Below are positions 30,201 to 36,532 of a stretch of 64,000 bases of DNA, in pieces. This DNA is from Nautilus pompilius. Its lineage: Eukaryota > Mollusca > Cephalopoda > Nautilida > Nautilidae. Where the stretch lies: assembly GCA_018389105.1 (NCBI GenBank), contig JACATO010000330.1, positions 62,001 to 126,000 of the forward strand, written 5' to 3'. A program made the translations under genes and the position numbers. The notes beneath the pieces were generated by a model, which was not told where the DNA came from, ran no database searches, and saw only the letters and a program-made list of their open reading frames with translations. Position 1 is the first letter of the stretch, and every line of letters begins with the position of its first letter.

Positions 30201-33200
30201 CCAGTGAGAAACCCCAGGGGGGGGGCCTCTGCCGCCAAAACGGACCAACATCCATATGCCAAATAGATAGAAAAAAAAAAACTTTTAGAAATAGTGTTTA
30301 AGTTTAAAAAGCAATTTTTTTTTTTGTCGTCAGTCAGTGGTTAATGAAAATGCAAAAGCAGCCTAGAACTGGTTTTTTTTCCTGTCTGCCCGGAGGGACG
30401 GGCACTCGAAGGCGGTCAGATTCCTTACTCTTTCAGCAGGAAGTGTTTCCGCCACCCTCCCACCACCACCACCCCCCAAATAGAAGTAACAAGAGCCAAA
30501 ATAAAAACTCACAGCATCTCTTCCTTTGAAATAAAACAACATATTGCCTTTCAGTCTGCAATACCGCTCCACGTAAGCTACAAAGGAAACGGTTTTTTGA
30601 GAGTTAACATTTTCAGAAGATATATTTAAAAAAACAACAACAACCACCACCTCGCCACAAAGTACAAGAAGGGTTCAAGCTTCACCCCCTCACCTGAAAG
30701 TGGCAAAGAATGGCAAGCACCGCTTTGATGAAGGAGGGGGGGGAACGAATAACCACAAGCAGTTGCCCGATACAAAAAAATCCAAGGTTGCGACAGGGCT
30801 CTTAATTTTAACTGAAACTTTTAGGAAGAAAAAAAAGAGCACAAAAGGCAGTAGATAGAAGTAGATTTTCATATTTAAACCGACTAAGTCCTCCCAACAA
30901 TCAGAACTAGTAGATAGATAGATATTTAAAAAGTTGGACAGGTTGTAACCACAGTATGCTTTGGTTTTATAACTACTCAAGTCTGCTAAAATGCTTCCGC
31001 ATTAATGCAGCCTTTGTGAGAGTATTCAGTGTAGTACATTTTTAAAGAATTTAATGTTTTAGATGCACTAGAAGTGTAGTGGAAATGAAATGGGTGACGT
31101 GTCATTATATCTGATCTATTAGTGTGCGCATGTGGTTGTTAGAAAACATTCATTACAAAGTGCGTTAAGTACACCATCACCTTCATCCGAAGACACCTTA
31201 TCATCAAAATATCCTTTTGAGAACATTTCGCTGGTGAATCCAGTTATGGCTGCCAGTATGCATCAGTGTGTGAACAGCAGAATTACCCTATATTATCTTA
31301 TATTGAACTGTCCACAGCATCAATAGTAACTATGGCATGCTGTAAGCATTGGTTGACACATGCACAAAATACTTGATTTTCAAAAAATAATAAAAATTTA
31401 CTTGCAAATGCAAGTAAAACACCAATCTAGAGCCCTGATATTACAGTCCAAACATTAGCTGTAGCATATCTGCATGCAATGCTCACTACTCATGTTGCCA
31501 TGGAGTTTACCTTTTTAATATTAAAATACCATACTGGCTCTATCTAGACTATTAATAGCTGAATTCTTTTATATAAGATAAAAAGTAAAGAGAAACAAAA
31601 ATACTGTCTAACCTTTTCTAACTTAAATTTTCAGCAAAGAAGGTAATCACATAAGTACTACATGCAGGTAATTATTTTTGTTGCAATGAACATAAAATTA
31701 AATGACAAAATGGATAAGAATGGGCATTTTATTTAAGTAAGGCACTGGTTGAAATCATGTTACTCAAACCCAATTCAGATTTTTTAATGCTTAGAAATCT
31801 GGTTAATTTTGAACAGTAATAAGGCAGTAGTATACCTTCTCCCTTCTTGAACAAGCCATCCTGCTTGTCCTTCATCCAGATCAAACCATCTTTGTCAAAT
31901 TTGTCAGCACTCTGTTGGGCCAGGTGAGCCAGTTCCTTGCTGTTGAATCTCATTCTCAACCAGTGCCACCAAATAGCGTAGCTTCATCCAGTATTTAGAT
32001 TGCAGCTGTTTAACAGGAACAAAACAACAAATCATCTCATTAAACAAAAGTAATAATGATGGCGAATTTACCCAGCAAATTAGTTATGTTATCGTTTCCT
32101 TGTTCACTATCTGATCTTCATCAAATTTTCTACAAACTAAAAAAAATCCTAAATATGAACAAGCGATAAGTAAAGAATAATCTATCTTGAAAGAAAATTA
32201 ATGCACCAGAAGAGTTAAGGGTTAAACCCAACAAGTTGAGGTGGTTTTCTGTTTATTTCAGTGCATCCTGAATCACAACAGATAGACCACTTATTTTTCA
32301 GATGCTACAGCTTCTGCCCAAACTTCCCATTATTAGTCACCAAGTAATGTAATATTTGTATAATTAACTGATGGTAGTGATGGTTATATATATATATATA
32401 TATATATATAATTATAAACAGTTAATTTCATAAACTTTGAAATAAAAGCTATTTACTTTACCTGATACTCTGGAAACAGGAAAGACTGGATTTTCAGTCT
32501 CACATTTCCTTTTTAATTTACATAAAGGTAAAGATGAGTCCAAATGTGACAGACCAGCTGCTGCAACAATTGCATTAATTCTGAAAAGAAAATGTGCCAC
32601 AAGAGTAATAAAACTAAAAAAGTAATACATACACATGTATAAAATTTAAAAAAAAACGTGAATTTGAACCAGGAAATATTAATGCATTTTATTCACTTAT
32701 TAACTGCAACAAGATTAAAATAATAATATTAAAGGACATAATTATAAATTAACAAAAACATCTTGCTATAAGAGAATGTGAAAACATGCACAAGAATTTG
32801 GGCATAATCTTCTGCATATATGCATATAAAAAATTTAAAACTTTATATATATATATAGTCCACAAAATGGTGCTTTTTGTTTCCTTGCAAGTTGATAGGT
32901 AGTGATTGCTAGTCCCATACATCACATCATATATCAAGGGAGTCTTGCAAAGAAACTGTTCAGTGGATTTTTGGATATGGGCAACTAAAGATCAACAGGA
33001 GTGTTACTGTTGAAGCTTCATTCAGAACAAGGTGGGCACCTTGCAAAAGCGAGATTCTTCGGGATTGCCCAGAATTTAAAGAGAAGGGCCCTGTACTTGA
33101 ACTGAAGAGGCCTCATCAATCTGTGCTTGTGTGCCAGAAAGGTCTGAATTATTTCAAAACTGCATTCCGCCAGAAAGGTAAAAAAAAAAAATTAACGTGC

Positions 33201-34300
33201 CTACAGCTTGCAAATGATAAGGGATTTTGCTGTTTCTGTAAGAATGGGTGAGAATTACTGACAGTTCCCAAGGTTCAGCTATTTCTCTCTCCTTTACTGG
33301 ATGGCCAGGCACAGCTACTGAAAGCTGCCTATTAAAAAAAGGCTCAATTTGCAAGTGGGCGTGACAGCCCACCCCCAGAAGACAGCGACTCCAAACCCCA
33401 AGAGTGCTGGGAGGGGGGAAGGTGGGGGTTGGCATTTTTCTGAGGGTCGTTATACCGCTGGGGCTATATATTTAATAATTTCTCCAAGGAAATCTATGGT
33501 GGTCACCAGGGAAACTTTCTCGAAAATTGGGGGGAGAGTTGACGTGGAACCACCACTACAGTGGAATGTGAAGGTTGATGGTGGGGTGGGGTAGGGGTAG
33601 GTGTGGGGTGGGGAGGAGGAAACCTAACCGTGAACAGTCGGTGAACTAACTGCCCCCTTTTTTTCTAGAAAATACGTACTTTTGTTTCTCTTCTTTCCGA
33701 ATCTATGGAAGGGAATGGAAGGGAAGGGCATTGAAGCTCAATGCATTTTGCCCCAAATTTTAACGGATCACGAAGACATAATTGACTAAGAAACCTTTCA
33801 CTTTTCAAATTAAATAAAAAAAAGAAGAAGAAAAGGAAGGTCTTGCTAGGAGAACAGCTGACAGACCAGGTTACAGCCGAAATCCGGCCGACTGCACAGC
33901 ATTCCTACATGGCAAATTCGCAGCAAACACTATCATTATTATTATTGTTGTTGTTGTTGTTCGGGTGAATGAGAGAGAGCAAATGGCCAAGCAAAAAGAC
34001 TATTAACTCCAGAAAGAAGCACACAACCGAACGACAGTGAAGAAAGTGTCTCACTAACCGATCAGGGGCTGGAAACAAACCCCCTGACAACACTGTGGGG
34101 TGGTGCCCCCAGCGAGAGGCTCGTGCGCGAATAATTACCCTTACTCCGTGGTTCGGCGAACTCCCGAAGGTTTCGGTAATCGTGGAATAATTGGCAGTCA
34201 AACCGATATATCCGGGCAAAATCTCGCCCGACAGGTGCGCGTAGAGAAGTGGGGGCCCCCCCCAACACCAACAACAACCAAGAACGACAACTGCGTCTGT
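1..34300 (-). CDS. INPP4: Inositol polyphosphate 4-phosphatase (INPP4A/B family), 3' end cut by window
   Basis: This gene encodes a phosphoinositide 4-phosphatase that converts PI(3,4)P2 to PI(3)P on plasma and endosomal membranes. Coding starts at ATG 31953, the first Met after an in-frame TGA, and runs leftward through 18 exons, each listed separately. All splice phases agree, giving 2,357 coding nt (about 785 residues). Approximate layout: PH-like module at residues 26-135, C2 domain at 163-300, helical middle region at 310-785. Signature stretches that align with vertebrate INPP4 include ITPPQQNW, NNPQFLKSIGF, FEFIPVNLHLQRM, KAGGLKRLL, TCDCALF and KYRRDIVF. The catalytic CX5R motif of the family lies in exons beyond position 1 and cannot be seen. 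The PH-like N-terminus is absent from human INPP4A/B as I know them. Type A versus type B cannot be assigned; this may be the single invertebrate ancestor of both. The 5' non-coding exons are weaker calls. I am confident of the family and of the exon chain. Confidence 0.9.
201..896 (-). other. INPP4 intron 17
   Basis: AT-rich intron with no coding or repeat signature that I can support. Confidence 0.6.
897..965 (-). CDS. INPP4: INPP4 exon 17 (middle region)
   Basis: This 69-nt exon (23 codons) lies between TTTTTAAG and GTGAGT. It encodes MQTIKYRRDIVFSQA, matching the family motif LQYRRDVVFCQT just before the catalytic part. Confidence 0.9.
1349..1546 (-). CDS. INPP4: INPP4 exon 16 (middle region)
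   Basis: This 198-nt exon (66 codons, phase 0) lies between CTTGTCAG and GTAAGG. It encodes a helical segment containing AAAVCLLSLIEDII, and ends KRAHLATTFLMLM, equivalent to DKAKKAMVFLLM of the vertebrate protein. Confidence 0.88.
1770..2000 (-). CDS. INPP4: INPP4 exon 15 (middle region)
   Basis: This 231-nt exon (77 codons) lies between CCTCCACAG and GTAAGC. It begins VGELVQTCDCALFNES, matching the family's RQLVTVCDCKLL. The remainder is polar, Ala/Lys/Gln-rich linker, poorly conserved as in vertebrates, and keeps a WTG motif (RWTGSNF against RWTGRNS). Confidence 0.9.
2095..2372 (-). CDS. INPP4: INPP4 exon 14 (middle region)
   Basis: This 278-nt exon is the longest internal one. It starts after TTTTGTCAG and ends at AAG|GTTGGT, an unusual but phase-consistent donor. 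It encodes DIISVGCFTAFGKKFKAGGL and a helical stretch ending AIDVVNSK, matching [20 protein letters not shown] in vertebrate INPP4. Confidence 0.9.
2640..2747 (-). CDS. INPP4: INPP4 exon 13 (middle region)
   Basis: This 108-nt exon lies between ATTTCAG and GTAGGT. It encodes FFKPSSKKMDKEFEFIPVNL and then HLQRMCVVEEDSNT. It matches the strongly conserved family stretch SFKxSSxKxDKxLEFVPTNLHxQRM. Confidence 0.92.
2748..4659 (-). other. INPP4 intron 12
   Basis: It holds a short (AC)n run at about 3719-3732. A less AT-rich patch at about 2830-3360 has the look of an old repeat but no recognisable ends. No exon signal with a consistent phase was found. Confidence 0.5.
4660..4762 (-). CDS. INPP4: INPP4 exon 12 (middle region)
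   Basis: This 103-nt exon lies between CTTTGTCAG and GTGAAT. It encodes RQEDLDFYMSAISTYTQSV and ends RYLSSYK. It aligns with the RRQIVTQYQTIILTYQENL stretch of vertebrate INPP4. Confidence 0.88.
4763..11865 (-). other. INPP4 intron 11 (7.1 kb)
   Basis: The largest intron of the gene. It contains the Tc1-like MITE at 6608-6939 and an isolated Tc1-like terminal motif (TACAGTGGCAAG) at 9996-10007 with no partner found. It also has many A/T homopolymers. The phases of exons 11 and 12 join cleanly (0/0), so no missing exon is required. Confidence 0.5.
6608..6939. mobile_element. Tc1/mariner-like MITE, about 330 bp
   Basis: The left end reads TACAGTGGTAGCCAAAATTA and the right end, read inverted, TACAGGGGTGATCAAAATTG. 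The two are imperfect inverted repeats of about 25 bp, and both begin with the TA target dinucleotide typical of Tc1/mariner insertions. The interior has no credible transposase. This is a non-autonomous, aged copy lying inside INPP4 intron 11. Confidence 0.55.
11866..11923 (-). CDS. INPP4: INPP4 exon 11 (middle region)
   Basis: This 58-nt exon lies between CATTTCAG and GTAAGT. It encodes KLWIKEEREQINMLQDLGE, equivalent to KLLLEEDAARVCELEELGE in the vertebrate protein. The Leu codon is split across the junction with exon 10. Confidence 0.88.
12868..13055 (-). CDS. INPP4: INPP4 exon 10 (middle region)
   Basis: This 188-nt exon lies between CACACAG and GTAAGT. It encodes KLLYTNVIKRTFRF and then FVQEMMAESKWNFSIPIQL. 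It aligns with the vertebrate segment TLLKSVFGG...RILEQMAESVLSLHVPRQF. Confidence 0.88.
13056..15016 (-). other. INPP4 intron 9
   Basis: AT-rich. It contains a (TGGA)n run near 13512-13531 and a TA-rich run near 14166-14180. A 29-nt block at 13825-13853 is flanked by AG and GT but breaks the frame (see rejected items). Confidence 0.5.
15017..15098 (-). CDS. INPP4: INPP4 exon 9 (end of C2 domain)
   Basis: This 82-nt exon lies between CTATTTTAG and GTAATA. It encodes SPDFGKAGCITIQAWLHSNS, equivalent to the family's NITVIGW final strand, and then a Gln-rich tail. Confidence 0.85.
15604..15683 (-). CDS. INPP4: INPP4 exon 8 (C2 domain)
   Basis: This 80-nt exon lies between GTTCTTTCAG and GTATGT. 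It encodes MSQIGYAVFTLNEIL and then DKRLQLTL, matching the GSGTFIVKDLL...LHLTL segment of the vertebrate C2 domain. Confidence 0.88.
15684..17087 (-). other. INPP4 intron 7
   Basis: The intron contains SINE copy 1 (16542-16800). Otherwise there is only AT-rich sequence and a homopolymer/(TTTA)n run near 16965-16985. Confidence 0.5.
16542..16800 (+). repeat. tRNA-derived SINE, copy 1
   Basis: A tRNA-like head starts GGGCAGTGCAGTG. A box A-like stretch lies at 16551-16567 (TTCCACTGGTAGA core) and a box B-like stretch AAGTCTGAATCC at 16596-16607, with spacing typical of a pol III promoter. The body includes CACCAGCCAACTGCATGG at 16659-16676, which recurs in copy 2 about 1 kb away. The end near 16800 is approximate. 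It is antisense to INPP4. Confidence 0.5.
17088..17210 (-). CDS. INPP4: INPP4 exon 7 (C2 domain)
   Basis: This 123-nt exon (41 codons, phase 0 at both ends) has a GTACGT donor and an acceptor ending GTAAAG. It starts KCNNPQFLKSIGF and includes TRVKLTVYHVNERM. A second AG just downstream (CCCCAG, 17193-17195) would drop six residues. The upstream acceptor was chosen because NNPQFL matches the family's NNPIFL. Confidence 0.9.
17560..17860 (+). repeat. tRNA-derived SINE, copy 2 (decayed)
   Basis: A box B match (GGAGTTCGAATCTC) lies at 17583-17596. The body motif CACCAGCCAACCACATGA at 17655-17672 is shared with SINE copy 1, followed in both by ATTTCCT. The box A half is poorly preserved. Boundaries are approximate. 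Confidence 0.4.
19267..19305. repeat. (GT)n / (TGTGTC)n microsatellite
   Basis: A run of GT dinucleotides passes into TGTGTC repeats and then a G8 tract. Confidence 0.85.
19700..20400 (+). mobile_element. Decayed non-LTR retrotransposon (LINE), reverse transcriptase fragment
   Basis: Translated pieces match the stretch leading into the reverse transcriptase of L1/Tx1-type LINEs. AIEDERCRKAFCILEKGRAS occurs at about 19848, then KYSDIVTKREDILRMQAQYY at about 19932. From 20275 the classical RT motif reads DNWKAISLLNYNYKI, followed by TRALSDRLTKVMYRIIDQN and a stop. Several frameshifts and stops make it inactive. Sequence back to about 18300 may belong to the same element but shows no firm motif. 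It lies antisense in INPP4 intron 6. Confidence 0.6.
20641..20664. repeat. (AT)n microsatellite
   Basis: About 12 AT units in INPP4 intron 6. Confidence 0.85.
21564..21682 (-). CDS. INPP4: INPP4 exon 6 (C2 domain)
   Basis: This 119-nt exon lies between CTCTTGTAG and GTGAGC. It encodes ACVDLPNDKSGQPPNPFVVM and then ITPPQQNWVQRSHSEIIE. It closely matches vertebrate INPP4 C2 sequence (ACSEL...KPNSFV...TTPPQ...TEIIE). Confidence 0.92.
21683..25805 (-). other. INPP4 intron 5 (4.1 kb)
   Basis: AT-rich intron. Short ORFs occur on both strands but have no homology that I recognise. Homopolymer A/T tracts are frequent, including an 11-bp A tract near 23306. Confidence 0.5.
25806..25844 (-). CDS. INPP4: INPP4 exon 5 (39-nt exon, start of C2)
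   Basis: This short exon lies between CTTTATAG and GTAAGA. It encodes YSSEEPNMEICI, which aligns with the EPILEFSL strand that opens the C2 domain in vertebrate INPP4. Splicing on both sides keeps the frame. Confidence 0.8.
   Translation of the reverse strand, partial: NIPLKSQTWRSV
25845..27592 (-). other. INPP4 intron 4
   Basis: AT-rich, with a short TA run at about 26457-26466. An 80-codon ORF at 26623-26865 (plus strand) has no family resemblance that I can name. Confidence 0.45.
27593..27802 (-). CDS. INPP4: INPP4 exon 4 (end of PH-like module and linker)
   Basis: This 210-nt exon lies between CTGTTTCAG and a GTATGT donor. It encodes the PH C-terminal helix, with the conserved Trp in DRDSWIQALHIASYECLKMQ, and then a linker of polar residues reaching HGVEFQQ. 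The phases (2 nt in, 1 nt out) fit exons 3 and 5. Confidence 0.85.
28946..29033 (-). CDS. INPP4: INPP4 exon 3 (PH-like module)
   Basis: This 88-nt exon (29 codons plus 1 nt) lies between TTTCTCAG and GTAAGC. It encodes DPLGILILERCTVEL followed by an acidic loop, the usual PH strand 3-4 pattern (PLGxIxLExCxVE). Confidence 0.85.
29034..30512 (-). other. INPP4 intron 2
   Basis: A moderately GC-rich block at about 29880-30250 looks like an old inserted repeat without clear ends. Nothing else is recognisable. Confidence 0.4.
30513..30577 (-). CDS. INPP4: INPP4 exon 2 (PH-like module)
   Basis: This 65-nt exon starts after TTTGTAG and ends at a GTGAGT donor. It encodes YVERYCRLKGNMLFYF, the typical strand 1-2 pattern of a PH domain (xxRWCxLxGNxLxYF). 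It enters in phase 1 and leaves in phase 0, matching both neighbours. Confidence 0.85.
31836..32005 (-). CDS. INPP4: INPP4 exon 1 (start codon)
   Basis: The acceptor TTAAACAG ends at 32006 and the GTATAC donor is at 31830-31835. Coding covers 31836-31953 (39 codons plus 1 nt) and begins MRFNSKELAHLAQQ. An in-frame TGA lies eleven codons upstream of the ATG. The exon ends with DGLFKKGE, the first strand of the PH-like fold. Confidence 0.75.
32384..32410. repeat. (TA)n microsatellite
   Basis: About 13 TA units between the two candidate 5' exons of INPP4. Confidence 0.85.
32462..32580 (-). other. INPP4: Candidate 5' UTR exon of INPP4
   Basis: The block has a TTTTCAG acceptor on its right and a CAG|GTAAAG donor on its left, both good matches to consensus. 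One frame is open across it, but joining it to the next exon (from 32005) gives a stop after three codons. It is therefore more likely an untranslated exon, or an alternative one, than coding sequence. It contains a short upstream ORF beginning MQLLQQ. Confidence 0.35.
33583..33613 (+). other. G-quadruplex-forming motif
   Basis: Five runs of four G separated by loops of 1 to 7 nt (GGGG T GGGG TA GGGG TAGGTGT GGGG T GGGG). The pattern satisfies the usual four-tract rule. The G-rich strand is the template strand of INPP4, about 0.6 kb downstream of its candidate first exon. Confidence 0.5.
34145..34300 (-). other. INPP4: Candidate non-coding first exon and promoter zone of INPP4
   Basis: This block is clearly richer in GC and CpG than its surroundings and lies just upstream of the INPP4 chain. 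A GTAAGG donor on the minus strand sits at 34139-34144. No acceptable ATG-led frame continues into exon 1, so it would be 5' UTR. The right edge is a guess. The call rests on composition, position and one splice signal only. Confidence 0.3.
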
Positions 34301-34840
34301 CTGTTTACAATTAACACGAGTTCCGGTTTGTTTGGTTTTCTTCAGAAAACGTTAATTACCATAATTAAAATAAATAAATATATTAACTAAGTTATATAAA
34401 GCTCATTTAAACAATTTTACCCGGAACTCTTAATAAGATGTACTCTTTGAAAAGTAGCATCTAGAACTTTTGTTGTTGTTGTTGTCTTCTTTAATGTAGG
34501 GACTGTCTTCCCTGGCTACAAATATCTCATCCCGACCCATCCGGCGAAAATGTCCTGTGTGCCCCCCCTTTTTTTTTTTAAACTTCAGAATGATCTGTTA
34601 AGAATTAAGGTTCGGTGGGAGACGATTATGGGATCGGCGTGCTATGAGTCAGACTGTTGGGAGGTGAGTCAGGGACCGAATTCTTGCTACCCCATCAGCA
34701 GCAAAGCCAAGCCAATCCAGGGGCGGCGACCCCTGCTATCGGAAGTCACGTGCGGGGCGGATTCGCATTAAAAAGCGATTTTTTAAAAGTCAAGATATCG
34801 ATTTTAATTAAAAAGCCTCTCTCTTTTTTTTAAATCATGA

Positions 34841-35406
34841 TACAGGGTTATTCAAAAAGAATGAACCGATTTCATTACGCAATATTTTAATAAGGAAAAG
34901 CAATAGAAAACTCCAGCTAAGTCACAAGTATTCTACTTACAATCAAGTTTTATTTCCCGTCTTAAAAGTGTTCAATGTGGCTACCACCTGCAGCACGGGC
35001 AACATCAATGTGATAAGAGAATTCCTCCCAGACCCGTGTCAGCATATCACGATCCACTGAGTTTATCGATGTTTAAGGTCATCGAAGGTTAGTGGGTAGC
35101 GGTGGATCATAAACGCGATCTTTTACATATCCCCATGAGAAAAATCACGCTGCACCGTGACAACCGATTTTGTTTTCGCAAACTCGAGAACACAGAACGC
35201 CTTTTGCTGAGGACTCGCCATTCTGAGGGTAAACAAACAGCTGAACGTTGCCGGAGGAACGACGCGACTACAGCGCCCCCATGTGGCAGCCAATAAAAAC
35301 TTAGAAAACTCCTCTTTCAAATGGTCACTGACTCATTCCATGACGATGCTTGAGAACTGAAGTAATGCGTCATGAAATCGGTTCATTCTTTTTGAATAAC
35401 CCTGTA
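34841..35406 (-). mobile_element. Internally deleted Tc1/IS630-type transposon (566 bp) with transposase ends
   Basis: The element has inverted repeats of about 41 bp, identical over the first 35 and starting TACAGGGTTATTCAAAAAGA, with TA at both outer edges as for Tc1/mariner insertion. The minus strand still encodes both ends of a transposase. The N-terminal helix-turn-helix start MASPQQKAFCVLEFAK lies near 35227. The C-terminal end VWEEFSYHID, then AGGSHIEHF and a stop, lies near 34971-35030. The catalytic centre has been deleted, so it could move only if a transposase acted in trans. Near-identical ends suggest a fairly recent insertion. It lies between INPP4 and COA5. Confidence 0.8.
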
Positions 35407-36526
35407 TATAAAAGCTGAGCCATTTTCATACTTTAAAAAAAAAATCAAACTAGAAGATTACATAAAGCTTTTTAGATAAAAGGATGTGATGATGTATACA
35501 AGCTGACATGAATGCAATCATATCTTTACCTCTAATAAACGTGACAGCAGCGTATGATCAAATCTCTCTATAAAAAAAACCTTAATGCCATGTTGTATTT
35601 AGGCTTCTCCAGTCTTCATTATTATAAGCCTGTCAATCAGATCCTCTTACATATCAGTGACTTTCTAAATTTAGTTTAGATAAGCGTGATTCTTTTACAT
35701 TCAGCTCCTAGTATTAGATGTCACATCCATTGTTATTGCAATGGTAGATACAAATATGAAACTCCAGGTCCTCATATTCAAGCAAGAATCAAATGGTGAA
35801 AAATGACCTTAGGAGAAAAAGAATTAAGTTATTCATTTTGCTTGTTTTAAGCACCACATCAGAGTGGCTCAAAGCAATTTTCCTGGCTATTTTCAGAAGT
35901 GTTCTAGCTAAGGGCTGAGCATTCACTGCACTAAGGAATGTTTTTTTTTTTTTTTCAGTCTCTTTCACTCTGAACTTCTCTCTGGTTTCCTAATAAAGCC
36001 TGATGTATACTTTTACACAGGTAGATCAGGAACAAGAAACCACCAGTGGTAATTATTTGTTTAATTTAACCCTTCCACATCTAGATTTCAGTAGGGACTT
36101 TCGGTTGCGACTGGCCACCCACACTGGGAAGTGGTTGTGCAAGCTGCTCAGTGTACAAGCAAATGATCCCTAATCTGGTAATAAAAATAGGGATCCACAA
36201 CACCCATAATTGGAGAATATCCCACACAAACTAAAAAGGGAAAAAAAACCCTCTACAAACTGTTTTTGAACAGCAAAAAGCATTCAGAAAAATTTTATTA
36301 CAAAACTTATTACATTTCTGCTACATTATTTTAAATATATAAATAATATTAAGCCCATTTTAACTTCAATATTGATAATCTGTATTAATTTTTACGAAAA
36401 TCTTTACTCTTCAGAATTAATGTTAAATAACCCTAAAGGGAGATAAATCACAAAGAGCCCAGTTTTTCTGTGAAGAAATCATCTGCCCCCTATATGTACT
36501 GGTTTGGTTGTATTTTCATTGACCCA
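35407..36526. other. INPP4-COA5 spacer
   Basis: AT-rich sequence with homopolymer tracts; no gene or bounded repeat was recognised. Confidence 0.5.
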
Positions 36527-36532
36527 TTTATT
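36527..36532 (-). terminator. COA5: Candidate COA5 polyadenylation signal
   Basis: AATAAA on the minus strand about 170 nt after the stop codon, the first such hexamer downstream. Confidence 0.5.

Noticed and set aside
33905..34390. Several 70-100 codon ORFs on both strands
   Set aside because: They arise from the GC-rich composition of the candidate INPP4 promoter and do not connect in frame with exon 1.
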